Shown: positions 22,237 to 34,763, counted from the first letter of the stretch. The stretch: 64,000 nt of DNA from Glaciozyma antarctica PI12 (GCA_002917775.1 KZ627153.1:420005-484004), one strand, 5' to 3'. Notes: generated by a model from the letters alone, not told the origin. Made by a program: numbers and translations.

Positions 22237-25200
22237 CTACTTCTTGAGCCCCTTCGCCGCATTCCGGAGGACCGCAACGATCCTCTCCGCCTCCTTCTCC
22301 GCCTGTACCGTGTCGTGATGCAACGTGAACGCCTCCGTAAGTCCCGGGAACGTCGTAGCACCTGCATTCAAACCCATCAGCACGCGCACCTCCGTGTGGG
22401 ACCTCGCAACGCACCATATCCCAGATCCAACCCCGGCGCAACGACGAGGTTCTTGTACCAACCCCTCCCCGGCAGTCCCTCCTCATCAATCAAGCTCGCC
22501 TCGAAAGACGAGAGGCGCTTGTTGATCGAGCGAACCTTCTTAAGCGTCTTCTCCCTCTTCCCGTGTCGGCCGTGATGTCCTCCGTCCAGCGCCTCCTTGA
22601 CCTCGAGAATCTCCTCATCGAGCTTCGAAGCGGCTTTCTGGACTTTCGTGATCGCTGTGTCGAGGTCTGACAGGTCGATAGGGTGAGGAGAAGCGAGCGA
22701 GAGCGCGTGCACTTTGCTGTAGTAGTACGAGAGTTCGTGGGCGTAGGCTGCCGAATCAATGAGTGAAGAAAGCAGGGGAGGGGGGAGAGGCACGAACCGG
22801 TGACGTTGATAGGGAGGATCAAGCTGTCGGCCAGGCGGAGCGTTGCGAGTCCGAGAACTTTGGCGACGGCGACATGGCGCTCGAAAGTGCTGTCGCCGAA
22901 CGTGTCCATCCTGCGAAGAAGCGAGACATCAGTTCCTGCGAACGTGCTGGGGAGAAGCAGCTCACCAGTACGCAGAGTCGTAGATAGAGTGATAGTGGTA
23001 GACTGCTCGCGCGTTAGCGAACAGCGGGCAGGAGCGAGCGAGGAACGCACCAGGATCAGTCCTCTTCCTCGAGTACCCCAAATTAGCACTGGCGATACCG
23101 AGGTACTGCAAGAAGACGGTGAAGTCGCTTCCGCTCCCCAGCGGCCCAACATAAAGCTCGTTCGAAGCCTCCTTCTCGACCACGTCCTTTGCAACATCCT
23201 CGGCGACCATCTTGTCCAAGAGGCTGCGGTCGATTTGGTCCGGGTCGGTGATCTCGTTCGAAACGGCCTTGAAGAGGTCTGCGAGCGATGGGGAGGCGCC
23301 TACGCCGTAGCCCGTGCCGGCGACGGAGACGTCGACGTTCAAGTACGCGACGACGTTGTCCTTGAGCCACGCGCTAAAGTCTTCTCCGAACTGCTCTTCG
23401 CGTAAGTGTGGCGTTCGTGAGCTCCGAAAGCGAGAGAGCATACCTCGGTCGATCCGATCAGGCCGTACTCCTCGGCGTCCCAGCTCGCGAGGACGATCGT
23501 GCGGAGTGGCTTCCATCCCTGCTCGAGGAGCGTGCCGAAGCCCTTGACAATCTCGTGGACTGAGGCGGTTCCAGAGTTGGGATCTCCTGCGCCAAACGTC
23601 CATGCTGCGAGGAGGTATCAGCCGCTGCTCGCGAAGGAGCACGAGAAGACGCACCATCGTTGTGGTTCCCCACGACGACGATCTCGTCCTTGATCCTTCC
23701 AGGGATGACCGCCATCGTGTTCCTGCGCCTCGCATCAGCCTCGTCCCTCCCTCAGGCCTGCGCACGACTCACCAAATCGCCGTAACCTTGTCCTCCATGC
23801 CATTAACCATCTCCACCTCTCCCTCTCCGGGCCCAGTCCAATACTCGACTCCCAACCACGCCAGTCCCCCTTCCTCCATCTTAATCCCGCGCCCGTTCAA
23901 GTTCTTGAGCAGCGGCAGCGCATCCTCGTACGAGATTGGGAGGGAAGGGATCGAGGGGATGTTGATACTAGGATCATCGCGCGGGAGACGAGTGGTCGCA
24001 TTCTTGTACGCCGGAGTCCCAGGCGTGAGAGGGTCGCCGGGGTAGACGGAGAGGAACTGCGTCGAGCCTCGCTGGACGCTGTGTTCGTAGCGTCAGTTCC
24101 AGTATCGAGGAAGGAGGGAGATCGACGAACGAGGAGGGTTGACGAGCGGGGCCGGCGGGGTAGGGGAGGTGACCTGCCTCGGCAGTCATTTCGCCGTCCT
24201 CGATAGGATCGGAGTAGATGAGGACGCCGATAGCGCCTACTTCGGCTGCGGCGGAGACTTTGAGACCGCGGAAGGAACCGCCGTATTGGACTATCGCAAT
24301 CTTGCCGTGGAAGTCGATGCCTGGAGAATCGTTAGCGAGGTTCTTCGAGGGCGAGGTGGAGAAACGGACCTTGGGCTTGGAGCGAGAGGAACTCGGCTTT
24401 CGTTCCGCGGCCGGCGTAGACGAGCTGGCCTTTGGCGGTTCCGTTCTTCGAAAGGCCGTGGAAGGTGGGGACCTCGAAACGACCCTTCGCACTCGTCTTG
24501 TCCTCGGGGACGTCGTCCTCGAGCAGTTTAGCGATAAAAGAGGGGAAAGAAGCGCCGGGAGGCGTAAGGGTGAGGGAGTGGTTGGTGGGGTAGTTGAGCA
24601 GCTGTAGTCGTCGTTCAGTTCGGAAAGGAGAGAGGGAGGCAGGGAGGAACGAACGGGGTAATAGCTGTCGACCCACACACGGGGCTTCTCAGCGCTCCTC
24701 CTCTTCCTCAACCACCGCTTCGCCCCCGGAACACGCCTGAGAACCCTCTTCCACCACTTGTGCGCCTTGCCATGTCCTTTCCAGCACGACTTGCCCATCA
24801 ACGCCTCGCGCGACTCCTTCGTTCCAGCTTCGAGGACGTTGCTGTCGCCTGAGAGAGGAAGTCCGAGCAGCTCCTCCCACTGCGACTTGACGCGGAGAGC
24901 AGAGAGACGATCGCCTTCGGTGCCGGCGATGTGTGCGACCGCGGTGAACCTGTGTAGGAACTAAGTCAGCTCGTGTACTGCCGACAGCAGTGCGGGGGGC
25001 GACTTGGAAAGGGGGAGAAGCGGCGAGAGGACGCACGAGTGGGAAGCTTCGCGGGCGGACCCAGGAGAGGGAATGGTGAGGAACGAGGCTTCGGCCTTGG
25101 CGGGGGAGATAGCCTTGTGGTGAGGGCAGGGATGGGCGCCAGGGGTCGAGGAGAGGGCGTGCGCGACGGAGCCTTGGATTGACCGGTGCGCACGCCATCC

Positions 25201-25386
25201 TTGGTGGTTCGAGGGCGTAGAAGACGAGGAGTAGGACGTGAGGAACTGGTAGGTGAGAGTGAGGAGAGCGAGAGTGAGGAGCGCTTGCTTCCACCGAGGG
25301 AGAGCTGGCGGAGGAGCTGTTGCGGTTGTCGTTGGCAGGGGGAGTCCCTCTTCCAACTCTTGAAGTCGTTTCTTGTCGTCCTCCAT
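22237..25386 (-). CDS. Glutamate carboxypeptidase II-like M28 peptidase
   Basis: ATG at 25386. A short cytosolic part ([14 protein letters not shown]) precedes one membrane segment ([18 protein letters not shown]), so it is a type II membrane protein. A PA domain follows ([24 protein letters not shown]). The M28 peptidase core shows the zinc ligands in order: [17 protein letters not shown] (His, Asp), [13 protein letters not shown] (Glu-Glu), YLNVDVS (Asp) and YHYHSIYDS (His). A helical dimerisation domain ends the protein ([17 protein letters not shown]). This matches NAALADase/PSMA and yeast Vps70/Tre1-like vacuolar proteins. All metal ligands are present, so it may be an active aminopeptidase or carboxypeptidase; the substrate is unknown. 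About nine introns. Start is 217 bases from the divergent RTT109 start. Confidence 0.9.
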
Positions 25387-25602
25387 CCTTCGTCGAGTTG
25401 GGAGAGAGAGGAGGAGAACCGCGTGCTCGCTCGCGCGCTCGCTCAGAGGCGCCGATCCTGCCGAAGCTGCCCACCCAGGTCGAAGGCTTCCCCCCTCGAG
25501 CCCTCCTTCCGTTTGCCATCCCTTGCCAGGTTGTAAGTACAGCTAGGCTCTCCCAGCGAAGGTGACCCCGCTGATTCAACGCCGAACGAGCAGCAGGAAA
25601 CG

Positions 25603-27101
25603 ATGGCAACACCTTCCTCCTCGGCAGATCCAGTCGCCCTTCCCACGACTCTCCTCGACCACCTCTCCCAATCCCTCGCCTCGTTCCCAGGAACACACGA
25701 GTACACTATCCAGGTCCTCCGCTCCCAGCCTCGCAGGTCCTACGCCCTCTTCCCGCACGCGTCCAACCCCAAGACCAAGATCTGGCAGGAGGAGGTCCTC
25801 GTCGTCCTCTCCGAAAAGCTCAAGCTGCCTTCTCCTGTACCCTCTTCGGATTCTGCACCCTCCACCAGTGAACCCAGCGATCCTCTGACCCGAGCGAACG
25901 ACGCAACCACCTCCCTCCCCATCGTCGCCCTCGAAGCCTCCCTCTACACAATCCCCTCAACCTCCACCACGCTCCTCTACATCTCCAAAGTCGACACCTC
26001 CGGCCTCTCCTCCTCCCACTCTCCCGCCCGCACGCTCGTCGCGTCCTTCCTCACCTTCCACCTCATCCTTCCTCATCACGCCAGTACGCGCCTTCGCGTC
26101 CACATCTTTGCGCGGGCACAAGGGCAGTACCTCTTCCCTGGGAGCGTGAAGAATAAGGAGAAACGCGTGCTGGACGATAAGGGGTTGCTGAGGTGGTGGA
26201 AGGGGTGTATCGCGTTGGCAGCGAGCGGCGTGCAGGACGCGAAGCTTTACTACCTCATCCCCGGTCTATCCTTCACCGAATCCCTCCCCTACGTCCCTGC
26301 AACTCCTTCGCCTACGTGGACTTACTCGCATCCCTACAACAACCCCTCTCCTCTCTTCCCCTCCCCCTCCCCCTCCTCCAGCACTCCTCCGACCCAAGCC
26401 CTCCTAACCGACCTAATCCCCACCTTCCCCGACGACCCCAAATCTCGCTACCTCCACTCCCTAACCTCCTCCTCCCTCCCTCCCTCCGGCACCTCAGGAG
26501 ACTACGACGACCGCGTCGCCTCTCTCTCCTCGACCGTCTTCGCCACCGGATCTTCCCTCTCCCATCAACTCCAGCGAGAGGAACTGGAGAAGGAGAGAAC
26601 GAGGGAGAGGGGGAGGGTATTGGCGAGCTGTAAGGGGGTTTGGTGGGAGGGGATGGGATGGCGTGGAGGCAGGAATGCTGTAGTGGGACGCTGGTGGGGT
26701 TCTTTGGGATCGTTCGTGATGGTATTGCGGTGGAGGGGGAGGTAGTTGGTCAGGGAGAGAAGGAGAAGACGGAAAAGGGAGTGGGGGAGAAGGGGCTGCG
26801 AGGAGTGAGGGGAGCGGTCCCGCATGCGACGTTTACGAAGCTCTGGAGCGAGTTTCATAACGTTGATTATGCGTGGACGGGCGTAGATAAGCTTGTATTG
26901 GCGGCGGGGAAATGGGAGAGGGATTTGGAGATGGTCGTTAGGAGCGAAGGGGTCGATGTGGGAGGGGCTGGGGTGGAGAGAGAGTGTAGGAGGGTGGTGG
27001 AGGTTAGGAACGAGGGGCTCAAGAGGGTTAGGGAGGTGGAGGTGGTGAAGAAGGTCAACGTTATGGTGCCGAGGAAGAAGAAGAAGGTGGAGGTAAATTG
27101 A
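25603..27101 (+). CDS. RTT109: Histone H3K56 acetyltransferase Rtt109
   Basis: ATG at 25603 (MATPSSSADPVALPTTLLDHL), a single exon. Family features: IVALEASLYTIPST, LYISKVDTSGL, ARTLVASFLTFHLI, KGLLRWWKGCI, DDPKSRYL, then the conserved MAWRQECCSGTLVGF and FHNVDYAWTGVDKLV. The C-terminus carries a basic patch (VPRKKKKVEVN), as in other Rtt109 proteins. The enzyme is fungus-specific and acetylates new H3 with Asf1/Vps75 during replication. The frame before MAWRQEC differs by one base from that after (near 26640-26660, a GGGGATGGGATGG stretch). Read literally the first frame ends at 26743-26745. I take this as an indel, since both sides match the family. The 5' part is pyrimidine-rich, the 3' part purine-rich. 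Confidence 0.85.
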
Positions 27102-27638
27102 AACGAGGTGATTTGTGGTTCCGCGGACCTGATTCTCCTCTGCTCGTCTTCGCACAGGTCCTTTTTCTCGACTCCAACTGCTCCATCCTCTCTCTTGCTT
27201 ATGTCTTCTTTCTTCAGTGCTCAGTTCACGCTTTCCAGTGCGGTCCCGCCTGCGCTTTCCTCGGTCGCCTGGTGCAAGAATTGCGTCGCTTTGAGGGGAG
27301 AAGCCCCTCAGCTCAATGACCTCTTTAACCTCGTGCTGGTTCCACCTGAAGCGGTTCAACAAAGCGCGCCTCGTTGGCGACGTTGGCTTCGCTGGCCGGA
27401 CTCCGGAGGTGGATGCCGCTTGTTCTGATCGTAAAGCGAGTCGCTTCCGGACCGTTACGGTTTCTTACGCTCAGTCTTTCTCCCACCTCTCAATCTCCCT
27501 GAGGAGAAGGAGGAAAGGAAGCAGAGGAGGGGTCAAGCGAGGGGTCGATCGAGGCCCCAGGGCCAATTGGGGCCGCCCCTGCGGAGTGAGCTTCCCTCGA
27601 GGCGAGAGGGAGGTGCTTCCTCCCCCCTCCACTCCACG
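27102..27638. promoter_or_regulatory. Intergenic region between RTT109 and NDUFA9
   Basis: About 540 bases between two plus-strand genes, holding the RTT109 3' UTR and the NDUFA9 promoter and leader. No TATA box, repeat or additional gene recognised. Confidence 0.35.
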
Positions 27639-29246
27639 ATGGCTTCCAACCGAGTTCGTGCGTGCAAACCGCCTGGAGCAGCGCTACCCAAGCTGACCCC
27701 CTTTGGCCCAGTCTCTTCCGCTCTCGCGAAGCCTCTTCGCCGAACGAGCCCGGCTCAATGCGTTCGTCCTCTCCCTCCCTCCCCTACAGAGCATCCGCTG
27801 AGCTTGCACACCCACAGCGATCCATCAGCAACCAGGTGACGGTGGCGCCTCTTACTGGCCGCACCTACGTCCAGAAGGGCCCCGGAGGAAGGTGCGCAAG
27901 GTTTCCAGCGGCGCCGATTGGCTGGGTCGGCGTGGACAGCAGGCTGACGAGCTGCGCGTGCGTGCAGGCACTCTTCGACGGGACATGTGGCGACGGTGTT
28001 TGGAGCGACTGGGTTCTTGGGACGCTACCTTGTGTCCAAGTTGGGTGCGTGAGGGAGCGGGGATGGTGTTGCGCTGAGCGGGAACTGATGTCCTCCTGCA
28101 GCCAAGGCTGGAACGCAGGTTATCGTGCCCTACCGCGATCAGGATGAAGCCCGGCATTTGAAGGTCTGCGGTGACCTCGGACAGATCGTGCCCATGGTGC
28201 GTTGCTTTGCTCGCTCGTAGCTCCAGGCAGTCGAGCCCAGCTAACGCCCTCGTTCTCCGCAGGAATGGGACCTCCAGAACGATACGCAGATTGAGGAGTG
28301 CCTCCGTCACTCTGACACCGTCTACAACCTCGTTGGTCGCGACTACAACACCAAGTGCGGCCGTCTCCCCTCTCCCCCCTCCGCCTCGCTAACACGCCCA
28401 CCAGGAACTTCTCCTTCAACGACGTGCACGTCTCCGGCGCACGCCGCATGGCACGCATCTCCCACCTTTCCGGCGTCTCGCGCTTCATCCACGTCTCCCA
28501 CCTCAACGCCGACCCCAACTCCAAGTCGGCGTACTACCGCACCAAGTTCGAGGGAGAGCAAGCCGTGCGCGAGGCGTTCCCCGAGGCGACGATTGTTCGC
28601 CCTGGATGGATGTACGGACACGAGGATCGCCTGCTCAACACGCTCGCGGTGAGCCCGAGCGTGTACCGCGTCAACCACGGCGAGACGAAGATCAAGCCCG
28701 TCCACGTCCGTCTCCTCCCTCCTTCCCTCCCGCCTACTACACTGACCCCCATACGCAGGTTATGGATGTCGCTCAAGCTCTCAGCATCATGCTCACCGCT
28801 CCCTCGACCGCCTCCTCGACCTTCGCCCTCGCAGGCCCCAAGACCTACACGTTCGAGACGCTCCTCTCGCTCGTCGAGGCTCTCACGCTCAAGAAGCTCC
28901 AAGGCCCCAACTTCCCCAAACCCGTCCTCGCCCTCGCTGCGCGTCTGTGGGACCTCGTTTGGTGGCCTACGCTCAGCCCCGATGAGGTTACTCGGAGGTT
29001 CATCGATGATGTTGCGGCGGAGGGAGGGCTCAAGGGCTTTGCGGATCTCGGGATCGAGCCTGACGTGTTGGAGGATGTCGCGATTGTTTACTTGAGGAGG
29101 TACCGGTCGAGGTGAGTTCCTTTGCGAGGGCTGACGGTGGGAGAAGGGGAGCTGATGGATTGCGTGTGTGCAGTGCGTACTACGATTTGCCGGTGCAGCA
29201 GGGTGGAGTCAAGCTCCGCCAGCCTTCGTACCACGTCGTCGATTAG
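27639..29246 (+). CDS. NUO40: Mitochondrial complex I subunit NDUFA9 (39/40 kDa)
   Basis: ATG at 27639. A short first exon (MASNRV) and second exon (ALAKPLRRTSPAQC) give an Arg/Ser/Ala-rich mitochondrial presequence. The core is an atypical short-chain dehydrogenase: VATVFGATGFLGRYLVSKL (nucleotide binding), GTQVIVPYRD, HLKVCGDLGQIVPM, SDTVYNLVGRDYNT, RFIHVSHLNAD, SAYYRTKFEGEQAVRE and IVRPGWMYGHEDR. The C-terminus ends LRQPSYHVVD. NDUFA9 is a peripheral-arm subunit that holds NADPH and stabilises the junction with the membrane arm. Eight or so exons; one intron runs GTTCGT...GCTGAGCTTGCACACCCACAG. Its presence shows this organism keeps complex I. Confidence 0.93.
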
Positions 29247-29402
29247 TTGTGCTAGAGTTAGAATCGATTGGGGTCACAGATTGATCGCGGCGTGCGTTTG
29301 CGGTTGGAGGAGGAGCTTCTGAGCGCCTTGCAGAACGTAGAGAGCAGCAGGACGACGAGAACGAGACGCTCTCGCGAATCTAGCGGCAGAAAGGTTGCAG
29401 CC

Positions 29403-31722
29403 CTACTCGGCCATCGCGACCTCCTTCTCCGCTCCCTTGACCTTCCTCTCCTTAACCTTGCCACCCATAACCCTGTTCCTCTCCACCTTCTTCCGATCGC
29501 TCTTCGACCCGTTCCCAGAGCCATTCGTGCGACTGACGTCCTTGCGGTCAATAGGCTTCATCCGGAGCTTCTTCTTGTCGTCCTGCGAAGGGTTCTTGAG
29601 ATCCAGCATCCACTGCGGGACGTCGCAGCCTGAAGCGCGCATCACGTTGACGACACTATGGGGTGAAAGCGATCAGTGGTGTTGAGAGGGAGGAGGGAAG
29701 GGACGGACCTCTTTAGTGCGGGAGCGTCGGCAGTCGTGAAGAGAGTGATGGCGCGTCCAGCCTTGCCAGCTCGTCCAGTTCGACCTGACGAAGGACGTGG
29801 ATCAGCACATACTTTGCGAGAAACGAAGCGCGCACGGCTCACCAATGCGATGAATGTAGCTCCCACCCGACTGAGGGAAGTCGTAGTTGATGACCAGCTT
29901 GACGCCCTTGAAATCCACTCCTCGGCCCATCACGTCCGTGCAGATCAAGCACCAGATCCTGCCCTCCGCAAAGCCTCGCACTACCTCGTCCCGCTCCTCG
30001 GGCGTGCGGTCCGCATGAATGCAATCGGCGTTGACGCCGTCGAAGAGGAGCTCCGTAGCGAGCTCTTTGGCGCGGAGGATCGACTGGACGAAGATGAGGA
30101 CGGGAGGAGTGAAGGAGCCTTCGGTGATGAGAGTGCGAAGGGAGAGGAGCTTGTGGTCTTCGGTGCCGACGAATTGAAGGGATTGAGCGATGGTCTCGGT
30201 CGCGGCGTCCCTGCGCAAGAGTCAGTCGATGTGAGATGATCGCAGAGAAACAAACGCACTTGTGACCGATGATGGCGCGGATAAGACCGATCCCTCCACC
30301 GCTCATGACCGACTTGGCCATCTCCTCGACTCCGGAAGGCATAGTGGCGGAGAACATGCCCTTGCGAAGATCGGGGTGCGAGCAAGCGGCGATGATCTCG
30401 TCCGTTTGCTCGACAAAGTTAAGCTCAAAGAGCTTGTCGGCCTCGTCAAGGATGAGATGGCGAACGCTAAGACATTGCGAGTTAGTTGAGGCTCGGACAG
30501 CAGAAGAGAGCTGCGACGCACTTGGAGAGGTCGACAGTTCCAGCCTTGATGGCGTAGACAAGTCGGAGGGGCGTCGTAATGAGCACATCTAGCGCGAGAG
30601 AGGTAAACCGCAATCCCTACACTCAGCGAGCGAGGTGAAGAGCTTACCAGTCGGTCCCGTCTCCTCAACATCGGCTGCCTCGACCACCGCCTCCGCCTCC
30701 TCCTCGACAGCTTCCTCCTTCTCCTCCTCCTCCTCCTCCTCCTCCTCATCAGAGCTCTCCCCGTCCTTCGCCGCCGCAACAACTTCCACCTTCTTCCCCT
30801 TTCCCTTGCCAGTGCTCTTTCCCTTGAACTTGGTCCTCCGCTTGCTCTTGCCCTTCGCAGCCTCCTTCGCCCTCTCCGCCTCGCCAAGCACCGTCACTCC
30901 CCATCCTCCACCTTCTCCCAGCTTCAACGTCTCCCTCCACACCTGCATCGTCAGCTCCCTCGTCGGCTCCAAGATGAGAGAAGTCGGACGTGCGACGGAG
31001 GACTTGGGTGCGAGAGGGTCGAGAGAGGCAGGAGGGTTCATGACGAGGAGGGGGAGGACGAAAGCGAGCGTCTTGCCGGATCCTGTAGGAGCGCAAGCGA
31101 GGATGTCACGTTTCTAATGCGCAAAGGGCGGTCAGCAGTAGTCGAGCAGCTAGCGTTCCAGCTTCGAACGCACCTCGAGCATCACTCCCCATGCAGCCAT
31201 CTGGATCCCCGTTGGCACCTTCAGTCCCATCTTCTCCCAGTTGGTGGAAAGGCTCAGAGGGCATGCGTGCGAGGCGGTGAGGTCGGCGAAGGAGATGATG
31301 GGGTTCGGAGGCTCGAGTCCGGTGAACTTGATACGGTGCTGGCGGAGCAGCGTAGGGTAGTCCACGCCAGCAATCTCAGCTGCAGCTGCGTTCAATAGAG
31401 CAGTCAGCAACGCCCTCCCAGCTGTCCCAGCCTGAGCAGCTCACCAACTGCCTCCTCTGCCCTCTTGCGCTTCTTGCTCTTTTTTGCTGCAGCGCGGTCG
31501 TTTGTGTCGGGCTGGGAGGTGCCGAAGAAGTCAAGCTCCGATGGAAGACTGGAACCAGAGGCCACTGGGCCTGCGGCCTTCTTGGGCTGGGTGTAGGAGG
31601 TCAGCGGATGTTGTTGAGAAAGAGGAAGGAGGGGAGCTCACCTCGAAGGCAGAGAGGTCCTGCGCGAACCGCTTCTTGTCGAACCGTACTCCACCGCCTG
31701 TGAGTGCTCGGAAGGCGTCCAT
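29403..31722 (-). CDS. ROK1: DEAD-box RNA helicase Rok1 (DDX52)
   Basis: ATG at 31722 ([19 protein letters not shown]), a typical Rok1 start. The helicase core has a Q-motif region (PTGIQMAAW), motif I ([12 protein letters not shown]), Ia ([11 protein letters not shown]), Ib ([10 protein letters not shown]), II (LDEADKLFE), III (SATMPSGV), then [28 protein letters not shown] and [11 protein letters not shown]. The end ([17 protein letters not shown], then a Lys/Arg-rich tail) is diagnostic for Rok1. It acts in 18S rRNA processing at sites A0-A2 and in release of snR30. Between motifs Ia and Ib lies an insertion of about 85 residues with a basic part ([20 protein letters not shown]) and a Glu run ([13 protein letters not shown]). 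It is convergent with NDUFA9 with a 156-base gap. Confidence 0.92.
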
Positions 31723-31901
31723 TTGCTATCAAGAAGAGCTGAGGCGTTGTGGGGAGAGGAAGGAGCAGCTCGACCAAAAATCTTGCGGGCGCGCTTGCAG
31801 CTGTCGCAGCTCTCTCGCTTGAGGACGATTCGAGACGAGGCAGGACGAGTGCAGGGGTATAATTGCGTGCAGTGGTATCTATCTCGTACAGCTCCAGTCC
31901 A

Positions 31902-34763
31902 TCAAGAAGAAGTCCCCGTCAAAATCCTCGCCAACCCATCATCCACCACCGCGAGCCACTCGCTCAGCTCCCCAATCGTCCTCTCCAGCTCCGCATGCAC
32001 GTCCGTAGCCGTGACGAGCTTCCCATAGTCGAGCGGCCGTAGTGGAGGTCCCGAGGGCCATTTCGGCTGAGGAGGAGGAGACCGGTCGACGGCGAGTGGC
32101 GCAGTCGCGGAGGGTAAGGGGAAGGGGAAGCTCGTGCTGGTCGTGCTGGCGAGAGGAGTGGGGAAGTCGAAAGCGCTTTCGTAGCGGCCGTTGACCCCCG
32201 GCGGGGGCGTCGCTGTTTGGGGAGAGTCATAGGCGGTGCCGTTCGAGATCGAAACCGCTAGAGTTGTCGAAATCTGGAGCTGCGAAAGGCGTCAGCGAAC
32301 AGTCGTTTCGAGGTCCTATTCAACCTGTACGCACCTTGAGTCCCTGCTTCGGATACGCTCCAGTCGGCCTTGCGTCGCTCGCAGTCCTCGGCCTCGCCAC
32401 GTTGTCCGACGTTCCTATCCGCAAGAGTGGCCTCGCTAGGTCGCTCCCCTTCCTCTCCCTAAACGGCCTATTCGCGCTTCCTTCTCCGAACGGCCTGTTC
32501 GAGTTCGAATCCCCCAGCGGCCGATTCCCACTCGCGTCCCCGAGAGGTCGATTGGCGCTTGCATCCCCGAACGGCCGGTTCGCTGCTGCGTCCCCGAACG
32601 GTCGGTTGGCACCTGCATTCCGAAACGGCCTGTTCGTGTCCTGCTCAATCGTCCGCGTCCTTACGTTCAGCGGGCGCTGCGCCATCTGCGGACTTGAAGG
32701 GTGCGAAGTGTGGGACGAGCTCGATGAGCCTGACGACATCTGCAGGCTCTGGAAAGACGAGATGCTCGTGCTGGTCGAGTGCGAGAGGTTGGGGAGAGGG
32801 GAGGGGATTCCGGGGGCCGAGGGGAGGGTAGTCGGAGCTGGGAGCGGTGTCGGCTCGTCGACGAGTGGGAGGAAAGGGCCGTTCTTGCGGTAGGAAGGAG
32901 GGGAGGGAGGGCGAAGAGGTGACGGGAGGGAGGGGAGGGAAGTCTGGGAAGGACCCAGTGGTTGGGGTGTCGAAGCCGGAGCCAGAACCCCAAGGAGATT
33001 CGGGGGGAGGAGATCCGGAGCGAGGTAATGGCGACACGAAGGGCGAAGAGGGGCGAGGCTGAGAGGTCCAGGAGAAGGGGCTGGGTCGTATGGTGCTGGG
33101 CGACATGAGGTCGTGCGGGAGGTCGGTGAACTTGGTCGTTTTCGCGTCGGCCATCTCGTCCATCTCTTCGAACGAGGGGATTGAGATCATCGGACGTACG
33201 GTGTCCATCGAGGAGATACCGCTGGGAAGGTTGATGATCGTTGGGGTGGCGTTGGCGTAGGGATTTGACTCGGCATCGAAAAGGCGGAGGAGGGGATGGT
33301 GGCGGGAGATATTAGAGGTGTGGACTGTGGAGAGCGAGGGTTCAGTAGAGTTCAGAGTCAGACGCTTCTTCGCAGCTCACCTGGAACCTTGGGAGGTCGT
33401 ATATTGCTGATCGCAGCTTGGGCGTCGAGCGTTCGCACAGGCTCGTCCCCCAAAGGCTCGACTTTCGGCTCGCTCGCCTGCTCAACGAAAAATCTCAGTG
33501 AACAACTCAAAGAGGACGCAAGCGAAGCGACTCACGCCCATATCAAAGTCCCAGATATCCTCCTCGATATCGAACGTATCCTCCCTCGCAAGGCTGTCCA
33601 TCCCGGCAAGCGAAGCTCGCTGCCCACCCGTCTGAATCCACGAGAGGTACCGCACAATGAGCTCTCGTAGGATGACCATCGGGAGCCTCGACGCCGACTT
33701 GATCCACTTGGATTTCGAGAGCTCGTCCGCCGTTAATCGCTGCGCACCACACTCAATCAGCTTCCTGCTTCTCTCGCCAAAGTCCCCAACTCACATGCGC
33801 TGGATCTATCTGCAGGCAAAGCGATAGGAACTCCCTCATAAACCCGCTGTACGGTCCCGCCTCGAACTTGGCTGGCACCTGCCTCGGAATAAGCGCGCAC
33901 GCCCTCAGCGGTTCCATCCCAAAGTACGGTGGGTTCCCAGTCGCGATCTCGTAGAGCGTCACGCCCAAGCTCCAGATGTCGGCCTTGGTGTCGTACAGCT
34001 TGCCGTCGGTGATGACTTCGGGGGCCATCCAGAGAGGGGTACCGATGAAGGTCGAACGCTTGTTGTTGGTTTGGAGATGAGCCGCGACGCCAAAGTCGCA
34101 CAGCAGGATCTTGCCGGCTTGGGTCAGGAGGATGTTGGCAGCTGCGTTCGCACGAGAGATCAGCTCCCGGAGTGCAGGGAGGAGGAACGAAGGACGGCAC
34201 CTTTAACGTCGCGATGGATGATGCCTTGGCGGTGGAGGAAGGACAGCGCGACGAGCACCTCGCGCACGATTAGCACGATGTACTTCTCCTCGATCGTGCC
34301 GGACTTCATCTACGCAAGAGAACAAAGCCGCATCAGCTCCCCGCCCCCTCATCTCCCTCCCTAAGCCGCGCACTCACCAGAGTCCGAATGCTCCCTCCAC
34401 TCGCAAAGTCCATCGCGATCCATAGCTCGTGTCCGTTCAGGTAGCAACCGTGATAGAGCGTGATATTGTGCCTGTTGGCATCCCTCATCTCCGACAGTAG
34501 CGCGACCTCCTTTTGGATCTCAGAGATGTCGTCGTCCGGCGTATCAAGGTCGATGACTTTGAGAGCTACGACCGTGCCAGTGGCGTTGTGTATCCCCTTG
34601 TAGACTCCGCCGTACGCGCCCTTGCCGACGAGCTCCTTGCTGTTTGACACACATTAGCAATGGCCCTCTGTTTCGGCACGGCGGCTGGGGCTCACCGAGT
34701 GAAGATGGCGGATACAGGGCCATTGCTGGAGGACTGGGAGGCGAGGAGGATCTCGGAGCTCAT
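31902..34763 (-). CDS. GCK/Ste20-type serine/threonine kinase (Kic1/Nak1-like)
   Basis: ATG at 34763 (MSSEILLASQSSSNGPV). The kinase domain begins KELVGKGAYGGVYKG, with VALKVIDLD (ATP Lys), GIIHRDVKAANILL (HRD), LCDFGVAAHL (DFG), STFIGTPLWMAPEVI (activation segment and APE) and ADIWSLGVTLYEIATG. Downstream: ELIVRYLSWIQTGGQR and DIEEDIWDFDMG, found in fungal germinal-centre kinases of the morphogenesis (MOR/RAM) pathway. A long Ser/Pro tail follows with a 9-residue repeat, and a final helix (ATDVHAELERTIGELSEWLAVV) with a stop at 31902-31904. The family acts upstream of NDR kinases in polarity and cell separation. Around 32880-32930 the frame changes. A 40-base intron with a weak GTCACC donor would do this, or an indel. 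Confidence 0.85.
32460..32645 (-). repeat. 27-bp in-frame tandem repeat in the kinase tail
   Basis: About seven units with a 27-base period, in frame on the minus strand. They encode nine-residue units of the type NRPFGDASA (variants NRPLGDASG, NRPFGEGSA, NRPFRNAGA). Units begin near 32462, 32489, 32517, 32543, 32570, 32597 and 32623. Divergence between units is mild, so it is an ageing minisatellite inside a disordered tail. Confidence 0.85.

Noticed and set aside
32495-32515. tRNA B-box-like GTTCGAATCC
   Set aside because: It lies inside the in-frame 27-base coding repeats and no A box or cloverleaf surrounds it.
32640-33208. Early stop in the kinase tail as the true end of the protein
   Set aside because: Downstream sequence in another frame contains ordered 9-residue repeats and a well-formed C-terminal helix, so the gene very likely continues to 31902.
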